DNA of 64,000 bases from Zygnema cylindricum (GCA_037447655.1 JBBHKE010000771.1:614243-678242); one strand, 5' to 3'. Positions 11,186 to 22,460 are shown, counted from the first letter of the stretch. Numbers and translations: made by a program. The notes: generated by a model not told the origin, from the letters alone.

Positions 11186-12835
11186 TAAATATTGGCATCT
11201 TTGCCACTTGATAATCTATCGCCTGGTTGGGCATTTTCCTGTGGTTGGGCATCTTACAAATGCGATACTTTTGGTTGTTTTGTAAGGCTTTGGGGGTATC
11301 CCTATTCGTTTAAGTACCTATTTTTTATATCATTTTCCCCCAAAATTAAGTCCCCAACGAGAAAACCTTTTGATGTACGAAAAACTCACTTTCACCAAAG
11401 TACATTTAACTTATACTTCGAATGTACTCCATGTTTGTCGTCTTGTGAATTCATTTTGGAGTTTTCTTCTTTTAGACCCTCCGACAAGAGATTTCACCTC
11501 CTCAAAAAACTTTATCAAAAGTCACCTCGTGAGGTGATTTAGTTGAAGCATCACCTAATCAACGAATGACAAACGAATCATGCATGTGCCACACGAGTGG
11601 GAAAAATTTAGGAAGAGAGAGTGTACTTGATATTTTTCTCCATGCCTGTCACGCGCATGTATGGAAAAAAATTTGCAGGAGTCTCACTGTCTCAGACCTC
11701 AACTTTTATCCATAGGTCTTTTGCACCACCTTCATTTATGGGTTCTTTGCAAAATTCTTCGCCGTCGTCTATTCTCTTTTCTCCCTCTCACATTATCGCT
11801 TTTTTCTCTCTTTTTAAAATGAGACAGGACAATACAATACAGTACAATACAATACAATACAATACAATACAATACAATATAACACAATATAATACTGGAA
11901 TGAAATGGAAGATTTTTGAAAATTAATACTTATGACTATCTTAAGGTATATTTTTACAGCAAGTCGAGTGAGAATAGTAAAAAAAACGAAATCGGGAAAC
12001 CATGGCGTAAAGTTTTTGAATCTGTGACGTCGACGTTGTCACATGTGATAATTATGTCACAATGTCACAAAATCCTAAATATCTACAATGTCACAAAAAA
12101 CTAGACGTCTACAATAGTTGTTTTTGCGTACGTCAAAAATACTCAGAGGTTTCTTAATTGCCTTCAATCGTCTCCCTTTGCAGCCACGTCTACATCTGTT
12201 GCGTTTTAAAGTTCCGATTTTTTTTTTGCACATTTGAGCGCTCTTCAAAGTAGTATGATGAATCTTCACTAGAATCCAAAGTACTTCTTAAAAGTATCGA
12301 TTACATGGGGACATCCCCATAGTGTGTTTGGCATCACGCGGCAATATGTCTTGTACGGCGCATGTGCGTTTGTGGATTGCGGCGCTTTTCAGTGTTTTCT
12401 AACTTCGCACATTTTCGGATTTAATTTTCAGGATGTTTTCTGTTTGCAGGAAGAGGTGTTTTAGAAGTCGTGTAAATTAGTTTTGATTATCAAAAAGTGA
12501 AGTTGAATAGGAGGAAATGTAAAAGCTTTGATTGAATATATTTTCTATTCCATAGAGATTCATTCTTATGTTTGATTCTGAAATTCTCATGGCAAATTCG
12601 GAATGCTTTCGCTGGTGATATGTTGAATTCAAAAAATCCTTTTGTACAACATTTGGCACCATCATATGTGTCATATAATTGAAGGTGGCTTCCAAAAAAT
12701 GATTGAAAACGGTTGCATACATTGATTGGATCCTATATCCGGTCAAATATTTAACGATTTCACACAATGTAGTAAAGGGCGACATTTTCGATAACCGCAT
12801 ATTGTAAAAGACACTAAATTTTGTTTGTTACATCC
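11186..12835. other. intergenic, worn LTR-like sequence
   Basis: No gene is supported. Text at 11,330-11,365 (ttaagtccccaacgagaaaa) resembles 51,495-51,515, suggesting an LTR edge of the second, decayed copia lineage whose integrase follows at 12,836. Open frames on both strands here show no domain. Confidence 0.4.
11830..11880. repeat. (AATAC)n microsatellite
   Basis: About ten tandem copies of the 5-bp unit aatac, with one variant (agtac) near the left end and degeneration to aatat/aacac on the right. Confidence 0.95.
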
Positions 12836-13430
12836 ATTTGAATTAGTGCAGATCGATCTATGTGGCGACATAAAACAAGAGAGTCTAGGTGGAAATAGGT
12901 CCATCATGGTGATCGTCGACGATTAGTGTCGATTCACTGGGGTCTCCTTATTGGAACATAAATCCTACGCTTCCGGAGGATTTGAGGATTGGCATGTTAT
13001 GGAAAAGTCCCAAAAGTGACCGTAAGCTTAAAGTGGTCATATTTGACAACGGAGATGCATTTAAAGTTTTTGATTCATATTGTTAACAATGAGGAATATG
13101 ACAAAAATTCACGGCTGCGTAATCTCTAGAGTTGAATGGCGTGGTTGAACTACAAGATAAAACCTTACAAAAATTGGTATGATCAATAATACATGGACAA
13201 GGTGGGAAAATCCATCTTCAAGAAGATGTCCTTTTAATGGTGAATTACATTTGTAACCGACGGTCAACTTCGGTATCGGGTGACAAAAGTCCACAAGAGA
13301 TATGGTATGGCCACAAGCCCACTTTACATCATTTCCAAATTTGTGAATGTTGCGCGACGATTCTCATCAAATTACAAAAAAAGAAAGGAAATTTGCATAA
13401 AAGAGTTAGACAGTTATAGTTATGGCATAC
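12836..13430 (+). pseudogene. decayed copia integrase (second lineage)
   Basis: Readable pieces are ELVQIDLCGDIKQESLGG and SIMVIVDD followed by a stop, then VSLLEHKSYA, and farther on RRSTSVSGDKSPQEIWYG and HKPTLHHF. These are the copia integrase core (first catalytic Asp in QIDLCG) and its C-terminal block, split by frameshifts and stops. The text differs from the family at 1,728-10,241, so it is another lineage, possibly the one represented by RT at 50,120. Confidence 0.82.
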
Positions 13431-13481
13431 TCATGCATTCACGTCAAAGTAACGGAATATACTTATTAAAAAGTACAAATC

Positions 13482-13526
13482 CCAAAAAACCCTAAAAAAC
13501 CCTAAAAAACCCTAAAAAACCCTAAA
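13482..13526. repeat. telomere-like CCCTAAAAAA tandem repeat
   Basis: About four perfect copies of a 10-bp unit ccctaaaaaa. This is the plant telomere unit CCCTAAA with three added adenines. Confidence 0.9.
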
Positions 13527-14361
13527 ATAAAAAGAATCAAACATTAGAAAAAAAGTCATTTTTCTTCCACATATTAATTTATGTTTTTATAAATACACAA
13601 ATATATTTTGCTATAAAACTTGAAATTTAAGTATATTTTGCTGTAAAATTTAAATTTAAATTTATTTTACTTAGAAAGTAAAGATAATGGATTCAATTGC
13701 CAATTTATTCGATGTAAGAATCATTTAAAAAATTTGAAAACTCTTTCAACTACTCTGAAGATACATTTTTATTTCCGTAGGTTGATGCTTGTCCATTTTG
13801 TACATATATTAAATACAATAATCATTACACAATAAAATGTTTGGATTTTTGATTTGAATTTTTCATTTGTATGTTTCGGCAAAGCAGAGGAAAGACATAA
13901 TAAAAGCCGAAAAACAAATAAAAAAGAAAAAGTTTAAACAACACAAAAACCTGGAAGGGTTGTATTATAATCAGTCATTAAGATTTTATACACTCCGTCA
14001 TTACGTTTTAATTTCCGGTTTATTGTGTTCTACATTTACCAAAGCTTTAAATTCTACTAATATGAAAATGCAAAAAACATGCAATTTGACAAAAAAATTG
14101 CAATTTGCCAAAAAAATTGCAATTCATTGTATCCCTGACATGGTTAAATGTATGAGGTTTACAGATGACTTTTAAATCGAAAGTACTTTTCTCCAAACGA
14201 CCGTCTTACGAATGACACCATCTCATACGATGTTTACAATGGCTCATGATTGCAATGACTTATGGCTCCTTTTTTTATTTTGAACAGATCCGAACCTCCG
14301 CTCTAAGCTCAAAGCTCAACCTCAACAAGAGTCGTTTACATTCACTCAACCTGAGGTGTTT
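13527..14361. other. AT-rich intergenic
   Basis: I see no gene or repeat family here apart from short A/T runs and a duplicated gcaatttgacaaaaaaatt-like motif near 14,080-14,120. Confidence 0.4.
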
Positions 14362-14573
14362 TCATTTGCAGGTACTGGATTTCGGAATGCATATTCTTTT
14401 TTGTTTAGTTTGCAAGACTTTCCGAAGTGCCCTGAGTGTACAAGCAAACTTGTTCAATCCCTTGAAATTTTCCTTTTTTGTGAAACATTTCAACAGTTTG
14501 GAGCACGAGTCACCTTTTTTCAAAGTATATGCTTTTCCACTTAGACATCCTTTCCAATTGGCTCCCATATCAT
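14362..14573 (-). CDS. terminal LysM exon
   Basis: After the acceptor ttgctgcag the frame (phase 1) reads NWKGCLSGKAYTLKKGDSC, FKGLNKFACTLRALRKVL and ICIPKSSTCK, then TGA at 14,362-14,364. This is one whole LysM domain: YTLKKGDSC is the first strand and turn, and the later Cys and IC follow the plant LysM pattern. It is a good last exon. Its phase does not match the 17,080 exon, so at least one exon between them was not found, or it closes another gene. Confidence 0.75.
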
Positions 14574-17500
14574 CTGCAGCAAGACAAATCTGCAAAAAAG
14601 TATACAATGATGTTGTTAAAGATGGGGTTAACTACAAAATTACTGAGCCAAAAGTGGCAAGTGAACATAAGATCGTAACTTCATGAGTTGGGACTTTTGA
14701 TGGTTATACAAAGAGAGGATGTAAGATGTTCCTTTGCATCGAAATGGTCCAGTGAACGTTATGTACTACAGTTTATAACTGTAGAGACATGTTGCATGGG
14801 GAGTAATAATTGAAACACGCGGGGAGCATTTTTGAATAAGACCATTAAGGTGATTAAGGTAAATATGTGATATGGTGGTGACGGGCTAAAGCCTGGCGGT
14901 AAGTATTGGGACGATGTGTGAATTGGCGTATCGGCCAATTATTTGCGTCTGTTCGTCTTCCATGTGTCTGTTCGGCTGCCGTTATTTGTTTCGTCCATGA
15001 TAATATGTGTCGTCGATTCATTATTGTCCGTTTCTGTGTGCGTTAGGCATTTTGAGACTAAGTAGTGAGAAGACTACGAAGAGAGAGTAAGATACAGAGT
15101 GAGTGTTCTTGTATGAGGAAAGGCCTCTGCGTTTATGTATTCTTATGTATTGCCAATGAAATGTGTCAATAAATGAATGTGTTGAGGTGTGAATGCTTCC
15201 GCTTTGGTGCTCTTTTCTGACTTGTGAATTTGTAACCGATCCTATGGTAAGTACTTTCGTGTTCATTCAATCGTGTACGAGCGAAGACCATAACAAATTA
15301 ATGAACCTTGACACTAGATTAATCAACTGTCACAGATGTCGCTTAAGGAATCTCTTCGCATCGATGATGTTTTCAGTGGTGGAGAAGTGAAAGCAAACTG
15401 CAAGATTGCACTACGATGACTGCATAACCGGTTTTGATTAACTATCTAAAAATGAACAAATTAATGACAGTGTATATCTCGCATCACATAGACCTCGTTA
15501 CTGTCTTTTTCAATAGATGTCAAGACACTTAAGTAACAGAATAAATCATTTACTTCATAGATTTATGACTGTTGTGACACCTCCAACAAAAGAAGTAAAA
15601 GGAGGGAGGGAGGGACAGAGAAAAGGATAAACTTTATATGGAATGCTTTCAATATTTTCTATACATACATAAAGTCTTTAAACCACTTGTACACAATTAA
15701 GCTACTCAAAATTTTGAACATCTTCTACATATTTCGGCTACTGAATGTTCTAAACCACTTGTATACATATCGGCTCATCTGTAGGGTTACCTTTCTGTTT
15801 TACCTCAAGCTACATCAAAATCTGAAGGAACCTTCTAAGCCAGCTTACGGTTTAGACGAATTTCCAACACACACTTACCTTCAAATCAAAGATTTGTGTG
15901 TAATCAAATTATATACATCTTTTCGCACTCTTCGCTTATAAGTATAGTCACTGATATTCAACATTTTTGGAAAAAAATGACAAATAATTGGACGCACCCG
16001 AATATCCAGAAAGTTTGGCGAATATTCAAGAAATTTTTGAGATTAAGGGCCACTAACCTGTCGGCCATCTTAAAGGGACCGTTTTGGGTTAAAGACAGTA
16101 TACACATACCCGATTTTCGTTCGGGCACGCATTTTTTTGATGAAGATTCATCCAACGACTAACGAATTTATAAAGCATTAGTTTTCACAATAACAAATAT
16201 TAATCAATGATATATATCGATCAAAATTGTAGTCGATATATATTTTTTGTACATTGTCAACGTTGGATAAGGTAACCCAGCTGCTAAAGAACGAGACTAA
16301 AAACTCTCCGTTTTGATTACTATGGACATCTTTATACCAAAAATATGCATCGATTTCATCTGTGTCGATGACTCTGGAAAACGCCTGGGTTCAATCGTAA
16401 ATCCTTCCAAAAAAAAATCAATAAATTCGTTGTGTTTTTGGGTCGACGCTACTAGACCTGACAAAAGTCTCACTTTTACAATTTTGTTGTATGTCTCCAC
16501 TGAAAAGGTCATTGGACGCCATCGGAGTGGATAGGTGCCATCCGTGGCAGCTGACGGATCTGGTGTCATGCGCATTTTATGCATTACCGAAAAACATTCA
16601 CAATAAATCTTGCAGTTTGTAACCGGCGATTTTTTTTATGTACTCAGTTTTTGTTGATTTAAGCTCTGGTAGAGGTCACGTAAAGGTCCTGATGTTCTTG
16701 AGTCGTAGATTAATCAATAGATTAATTATTTGATCAACTTCCCTTACTGTAAGGAAAAAAAATGGATTAAAAAAGTTCAATAGTTCTTCCCTACGCGAAA
16801 TTAAAATTTTGTCCCTTTTTGCAATATTTATGGCATAACTGTAAAACAAAAGCAAATTAAAAAAAAGGCAATGGCTAGTAAAAAGGCACCCACACATATA
16901 ATTTGGCTCTAGTAATAAGATTCATTGGTGAAACATATGTTAGAAAGAGGGTAAATATCTTCCAACTGTAGTACATGGGCTATCAAGTGTTGGGAAAACA
17001 AGTTTTACATCTATACTTCTCCACCACCTCGTACTCATCCTTAAGGACCACAAAATATACCGTAGTTACGAAAACATACCTGTTGTCCAAAATTCACACT
17101 TAAGACGGAAACAAATAGAAGTTGGCCGCAGAAGACACCGGGGTTTAGTTCATAGAATCGTTTACGGTTGCCATTTAGTTGGCTGCTGATTATAGAGGGA
17201 CACGATTCGTCCAGTTTCACATCGTATGGCCTCGTGCAAGGTCCAAAGGAGGGGAGTGGTCCCCTTTCAATGCACACCTGGAACCTCCACCCACCGTCTA
17301 CTTAGTGTGATTGCATTGAGATATGTCAGAAATCTAAATTTCTTGGCAGATAACATCTGCAAAAAATGTGCATACGAGACCTTTGTGGACCCTTGCAAAC
17401 ATAGTGCGTTTCATCGTTGTGTTTTCGACGATTTTGTTTAGAAGTTCGAAAAGTTGGAGCGCAATACGTTTTTGTGGCCTTTGCTAACACTGATGTCAAT

Positions 17501-20500
17501 GATTAGATCATTTGCATCTGGAACGATCTTTGACATGGTTTATGGAATTGATTAAGTTCACAGAGCCGCAACATAGAATAAACTGGGAAATACATTGTGC
17601 ACGTCACGAAAATATACAAAGGGCTCTAGATATGATTTTTATGTTATATTGTAAAGTTTATTAGAAGCCAACAAAGGCAAATGTTGAAAAAAATGGTCAA
17701 ACACAAACGAATTTAGAATCCTCCAAGAAAATTCGGTTCGATTTATGTGAGGAAATATTTTGGGTGACAAAATCAAAAAGTATTGTTAATGTGAAGACCC
17801 GCCTGCTGGAAAGGTTGAAGCTTAGAGCAGTCCAAGTCAACGTTAGGAGAACCTGGTCCTCCAAGATTTGTGATCCTAAAAAGACTCGAAATACTGGCGC
17901 ACGTGTCACCCTGGAATCAAAAATAAGGCAGCCAGCCTTTATACATTTCAATTCACGCAAGAGAAGGCTTAGCCTAACAAAGATATTAACATCAAGTGGG
18001 GAAAATAAAATTACATAAAGACCAGCAATTTCCAGTTCAACAGCACACCAGTGTAATCAAAATACACAATTATACATTTCACATTTATTTGCCATTGACT
18101 TCATTTTCGTAGGGAGGCCAAAGTATGTTCTAACCTTGTTGACGGCATATAAAAGAGAACAGTTTCTGGAGGTAGTCACATTAATTGTTCTGTTGGGCGA
18201 TAATGGAATGGAGCAGTTAACACCCTGCCTCAGAATTGAACACACTAGCGTTAAATTAGGAGGTAATATGATAGTGATAACATAAGAAAATACCTTCTGG
18301 ACACTTAACATCCAATTTTAACTGGGCCTATTAAATTTTCTTTTTGAACTGACAATTTCAAAACAATAACTACAGGACCTTATCCAAGATGCACCCAATA
18401 AAATCGTGATTAGCACCGAGTATAACTTAGTGTAGTAATTAAAAGTAGAATGTCATTAAGAAATACAAATCTAAAAGCATGAATCTGCATGGCGTTAAAG
18501 ATAACGGACGAACACAACGCACAATTCATTCACAAAATATCACCTTATTTTGTGAAAAAAACACTTCTTTCTTGATGCCGTAAATGAGATAAATATCATA
18601 GCAGGTCATTTTTACTCCTTTTGGCACCACAAAGTACTTCACGGGAGTGGTCCCATCTGGCCACCGGGCAGTCCCACCATTATTATCACGGATCATGTTC
18701 GAAAATATATCATTTCATCAATTTTTAGTATCCACATCGGTGTACTTTTCCTCCTAACTCATTTGTGAGTGCCATACAAATCAAAAATGAAACCAAATAA
18801 ATTAGACTCACGGCATCAGTAGGTTTGATCTCTCCGATGGTTGTAGTGATGTATAAACAACGACTCTCTAGTAAGTTTGACATGAAAGAATTTAGTTCAG
18901 CAACTTCACGGACCCTAAAATACAACCGTAAGTCAATGTCCATATCTATTGTAGACATCCCCTAGATCCTTACCTGATACACAAGTGAGGGGGGCACTTT
19001 GAGAGTCCACCACATAGCCGGGTGGACATATGCATACATAAGTTCCCGGAGGAAATGAAGAGTCCAAACAGGTTCCCACACCACAGGGATTTCGTGGACC
19101 AAAGGTACATGGGGAAGCTGCCATACATACTTACCACAAAGTGTATCAGATCATAAATAAGTAAATCCACATTCAACGGACCATAAAGCAGCATTATGCA
19201 GTCCAAAGCCACTAATAGAGCTGCTTGAATTTGTACCTGGAGCACAGGTTTGCGAGCCGTCGGTATTGTCCACAGCCACAAATGGATTGTCACATTGGCA
19301 ACGATTGGTGGTCCCTTTTCGAATGCATTTACCATTACCGCATGGGTTAGAGCGGCCAGGAGCGTTATCGTTTGTTAGATTATTGCTGGCGAAATTGATG
19401 GTGTTGCAGGGGTCATTGACTGGAAAAGTTACACCATTCCCCGGTATTCGCAAACATGAAACGTTTCTATGTAGCTGCTTTTGCTATACCAAGTTTGGAC
19501 AAGATGAGTTATTTTGGTAGGCATGCATTGTTGGAAAATCTTTATCAACGCTAAAAGAAACCAATGGGTAAAAAATATAATTTTCTAGCCCAAGCTAGGT
19601 TATTATTTTAGGCAGTATGGTTTCTATAAGTCCACTTGGCTATTGAAAACGTGGCAGAAACAGTAGGATTTTCACAACAAGGGCTTGTACCCAAACGTAT
19701 TTTTTTGAATATTAAGCAAAAATTTCAAATTCAATGTCTGAAAAACTCCCTAAAAGTATGGTTATTTCTTTCAAGAATGAATCAACCTTCAATGCTACAA
19801 TTAAAATTCAGCAAAAGATATGCAGATAAACTTTTGTCATACCAGGTCGTTGGTGTAGTAGCCTTGTTTCGAATGCTAAAAGAAAAAACTAGAGGAAAAT
19901 ATTTCGGTGGTCAAGGATTTGTAGGACCAAAAGTGCAAATGTAAAAACTTACAGGGCGATTGCATTATTGGTATAAGAGCCGGGAGGGTATTTATGCCAC
20001 AGATTCCAACTCCTCCAGTAATTTTAATTCGCATATAGCCATTTTCTCCCCAATTGGTTCCCCATGAGTTGCGAACGAGCCAAAACGGGGGTATAGATAT
20101 GATGTCGTAACCAACGACAACCACATTATGGTCCACACCGCTTGAGAAACACTCATCGTTGTCAAAAATTCCCTTCAAAACATCAAAACGGATTCTATTT
20201 TTTATTCTTCATTGCATTGTCTATTGTTGGGCTCGTATCCTTAAGCGGTTAAATAGCAACAATTTTTTCAAGCTGTCCCTCAACCTAAAATTATTTTAAC
20301 ATTTAAGTTACACAAAATTTTGTAATGAAAGAAGAAACAAAAGAACATGCTAAGTCAAATTCAAAATAGAGCAGCCCTACACAGGAGCAGATTTGATCCC
20401 AAGCATTGGTTGCCAGACCTACAAGTGAATCCATATATGTTGAATTTTGCTTTTGAAGGAACACGTAAACTTAATAGAAACTTCTGTACCTATTATCAGC

Positions 20501-22460
20501 AATCTTTTTCTCTCATTGCAAATGGAAGAGTAGAAATTCAACCGATACTGTGTCGCATACCAAGGATGCTAGGGACATTCCACAGACTCACATTTGTGTA
20601 ATCTATGAAACTTGAACTGCTTCCTTCAACACTGACAATAGCTGGTTGCTGGTTGACTGCTAAAAGAAGACCAACCCAACCGTCGAATTGAACTTCATCA
20701 AAAGAGCGAATACTTGTGCTAGCGGCGGGCTGCAACAAATCAAAACGGAAAACTTCATCCTTATTACAAAATGTCCACAAATTTTAGACAAGTAAATGCT
20801 GAAGACTATGGCGCCTGAATTTCTTGGTGAGGTTCTAACATGCCATCTGATAAACTGCAAAGAATCCAATTAACATATAAATTACTTATTTCAACCATAT
20901 AACAAAAAATAAGCAAAAGAACTTCCCTTCCTGTCAACCAACCAAGCATTCCGTTTTTCCCATGTTATTGACTCTCATCTATTACGCTGTGTAAAAAATG
21001 AGAAAAAATAATTTTCTTCCTTTGCATGCATCAAAAAAACCAAAATGCTTTCAAATAAAGCAATACATGTTTGTGATATAACATCAATCTCGTAGCACCA
21101 ATTTTTACAAATCTCAAAATTTTGCCAGAAAAGTAGATATATTTTCTGGCGCTACATATTTCAGAAAATTTGCATGCATCACTTTATGTATGATAATCAT
21201 AAGAGTATCTTTATACATGTACTGTTAATGTTTTTATTCCTGTCAAGGAATAATAGAGACCGTCAGAACTTGTTTGTATTGCAGTTTGACATGGGGATGT
21301 TTATCCTTCAAATAAAATATTACTCATAAGGATGCTATACCTTAGGATTAATGCAGCTTTTAGGACCGGAATAAGATTTTGTGAAAATGAGCCTATTGGT
21401 AGCAGCATAGTTAAGAGCGTCTGTTGGCGAGCCACCATTGTGACAACTTTTATTTTGTCCGAAACAAACGAGAAATTGCGCCTCTGCGATACTTGGAACT
21501 TGTTGTTTGCCAGCATTCGCAATGAAATATGCACTTTCAATTGCTGAAGTTGTAGCAAACACCCAACAAGTATCTGTATGATTAAACGACGAAATAAATG
21601 TTAAAATGAAGGAATTTTCTTCAGAAATCCCAGCAGCATTACAATCAGTCAATCTTCATAGGAACCATAATTATTAACTGTGATTTTTCAAACACACGAA
21701 ATTTTTGGTCAGTGAATTAAACTAGTTTACCTTTTTTACCAGTTAAATTATAGAGCGTTGGAGCATTAGACTACACATTACAAATTAGGCTACACGTGTA
21801 TATACTAGGCTATAGATTGTGAAGTGTGAACGCTATTATAGGAAACATAGTTTGATGTTCTGGGTTCATGGTATTTGTTCAATTGTAAAATATAATGACA
21901 TCTTAGCGGTCGATATTCAAGAGTTGTTTAGGAACTATATTACACGTCTTAAGCCAACAACAAACATACAATGAATTACGTTTGGAAATCGTAATTAGTG
22001 AATGTTACCTCCACCTGCTATTTTGTGTCTCAAAAACCCTGAAAAATAAAATCAGCTGACAGCCTACACCATGAATCGCCAATAAGGAGTATTTAGTTTG
22101 GGGCCCGATGTAATGTTAGTATTTACAGTTCAGGTCCAAGCAACGTGGTTGATATTAACCCGCTTTACCAATGTAGTGTTAAGAACTAAAAATTGAGAAT
22201 TATTAACACTATTTTAGGTTCAGACCGTCAGTGCTTTTAACGCTAATAGGGGTTCACGGTGTAGCATTTACTGCATATTTTTTGGTCTTTGATCGCTTGC
22301 ACGGCCCCTACTTTGTCCCAATTCCAGTTGGTCGCAACCAACCAAGAGGGAGCCGTAAACTTGTTCACGTACAAATATCCTGCACTCAAGTGGCGAAAGT
22401 ACTTGTTTTTCTTTGAGGGCGCGGACAATGGAGCGTCGATAAATCCAGTGCCTTGATTTC
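14362..22460 (-). CDS. papain-like protease / EGF / LysM multi-exon gene
   Basis: Reading right to left, consecutive exons encode a peptidase C1A catalytic domain (22,460-19,953), two EGF-like modules (19,419-18,974) and several LysM pieces (18,914-14,362). Splice phases agree across the protease and EGF exons (1, 0, 0, 1, 1). Catalytic Gln (KDQKIC), Cys (TCWVFA), His (VDHNVVVVGY) and Asn (RNSWGTNWGENGY) are all kept. C1A enzymes cleave peptides in acidic or extracellular compartments; LysM binds GlcNAc polymers. No I29 propeptide or clean signal exon is seen, so the 5' end is unresolved, and exon joins after the EGFs are partly uncertain. The LysM exons could belong to a second gene. Expression is unknown. 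Confidence 0.7.
14574..17079. other. intron or intergenic, possible solo LTR
   Basis: No clear exon is readable. A minus frame near 16,470-16,560 (TDGTYPLRWRPMTFSV) loosely echoes WPDGTTPVKYFVV at 18,650 and could be a diverged exon. The stretch around 14,750-15,250, rich in short T-rich and GT motifs and ending near aaccgatcctatgg, resembles an LTR such as that at 31,450-31,957, but I found no clean ends. Confidence 0.35.
17080..17277 (-). CDS. LysM exon, 198 bp, phase 0
   Basis: Bounded by the acceptor gaggttccag and the donor CAG/gtatgt, this 66-codon exon reads VCIERGPLPSFGPCTRPYDV, then KLDESCPSII, FYELNPGVFC and VNFGQQ. It therefore contains the tail of one LysM (VC), a cysteine linker, and a full LysM (YDV..ESCPSI, ELNPG, C, GQQ). 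The phase-0/phase-0 boundaries fit the exon upstream at 17,803. Confidence 0.8.
17803..17910 (-). CDS. LysM exon with apparent GC donor
   Basis: Acceptor ttgattccag, then GDTCASISSLFRITNL and DCSKLQPFQQ: 36 codons, phase 0. It completes the LysM begun as SLLYAVNK in the 18,135 exon. The block ends CAGCAG/gcgggt. Splicing at this GC donor to the 17,080 exon gives LQPFQQ then VCIERG, matching the FGQQ end of that exon. If not spliced, the frame runs to a TGA at 17,773. Both readings are possible. Confidence 0.7.
18135..18244 (-). CDS. LysM linker exon
   Basis: The minus frame reads VCSILRQGVNCSIPL, then NRTINVTTSRNCSLLYAVNK before a donor AAG/gttaga, phase 0. It carries the end of one LysM (CSIL..GVNC) and the first strand of the next (CSLLYAV), continued as KGDTCASIS in the 17,803 exon. 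The right boundary (acceptor acgctag) is less certain and the exon may be longer. Confidence 0.65.
18565..18690 (-). CDS. probable LysM first-half exon
   Basis: The frame reads GTARWPDGTTPVKYFVVPKG and then VKMTCYDIYLIYGIKKE. YFVV..G...TCYDIYLIYGI fits the first half of a LysM domain (YxVxxGDTCxxI). The downstream donor GAA/gtgttt is weak and the acceptor is not fixed, so the ends are approximate. Confidence 0.55.
18812..18914 (-). CDS. probable LysM second-half exon
   Basis: It lies between a 59-60 bp intron (gtaagg...attttag) and the donor GCC/gtgagt, and reads VREVAELNSFMSNLLESRC then ITTTIGEIKPTDA. AELNS resembles the second helix of LysM. Phase from the EGF exon fits only if the acceptor is cgtgaag (exon end 18,903); with the tag acceptor the phase is off by one. 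Confidence 0.5.
18974..19117 (-). CDS. EGF-like exon 2
   Basis: Between the acceptor atggcag and the donor TCAG/gtaagg, 144 bp, phase 1 on both sides. It reads SPCTFGPRNPCGVGTCLDSS and GTYVCICPPGYVVDSQ, ending TCVS. Six cysteines in EGF order and CxCPPGY are visible. Small extracellular modules of this kind usually mediate protein contacts. Confidence 0.85.
19237..19419 (-). CDS. EGF-like exon 1
   Basis: Acceptor cttttccag, donor CCAG/gtacaa, 183 bp, phase 1 on both sides. It reads NDPCNTINFASN, then RSNPCGNGKCIRKGTTNRCQ and CDNPFVAV, ending QTCAP. The EGF cysteine order is kept. The phase matches the protease exon before it and EGF exon 2 after it. Confidence 0.85.
19953..20172 (-). CDS. 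C1A protease exon with His and Asn
   Basis: Acceptor ttttgaag, donor CCT/gtaagt, 220 bp, entering in phase 0 and leaving in phase 1. It reads GIFDNDECFSSGVDHNVVVV, then FWLVRNSWGTNWGENGYMRI and GVGICGINTLPALIP. The catalytic His (VDHNVVVVGY) and Asn (RNSWGTNWGE) of papain-type enzymes are both present, as are the usual C-terminal GICGIN residues. Confidence 0.92.
20592..20729 (-). CDS. C1A protease middle exon
   Basis: Acceptor tttgttgcag, donor AAT/gtgagt, exactly 46 codons, phase 0. It reads PAASTSIRSFDEVQFDGWVG and LLLAVNQQPAIVSVEGSSSS. The text LLLAV.QQP.IVSV matches the conserved AVANQPVSVAI-type strand between the two lobes of papain-like proteases. Confidence 0.9.
21341..21573 (-). 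CDS. C1A protease exon with catalytic Cys
   Basis: Acceptor aatcatacag, donor AAG/gtatag, 233 bp. Joined to the preceding exon it gives KIC-N-TCWVFATTSAIESAYF, the equivalent of the QCGSCWAFS box, so TCW holds the nucleophile. SCHNGGSPTDALNYA matches the CxGG motif. The exon ends in phase 0. Its 3' part from 21,384 upward is duplicated at 24,151-24,340. Confidence 0.92.
22067..22261. mobile_element. TA-flanked MITE (copy 1)
   Basis: A 195-bp insert between TA dinucleotides (22,065-66; 22,262-63) with related inverted ends, CACCATGAATCGCCAATAAG and CACCGTGAACCCCTATTAG. It belongs to the same family as 31,226-31,443. It lies inside the intron, close to the donor of the 22,272 exon. Confidence 0.75.
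22272..22460 (-). CDS. C1A mature N-terminus exon
   Basis: Acceptor tggatatag, donor TGCA/gtaaat, 189 bp, phase 1. It reads GTGFIDAPLSAPSKKNKYFR, then SWLVATNWNWDKVGAVQAIK and DQKIC. NWNWDKVGAV.AIKDQ corresponds to the mature start of papain-like enzymes (DWRxxGAVTPVKDQ), and Gln in KDQ forms the oxyanion hole. Only 8 bases separate its donor from a TA-flanked MITE. No inhibitor propeptide (I29) is visible upstream. Confidence 0.88.

Noticed and set aside
13867-14175. 102-codon Lys-rich frame
   Set aside because: A-rich composition, no domain, no splice or conservation evidence.
14246-14686. 146-codon plus-strand frame
   Set aside because: It is the shadow of the minus-strand LysM exon at 14,362-14,573, which has splice acceptor, stop and domain support.
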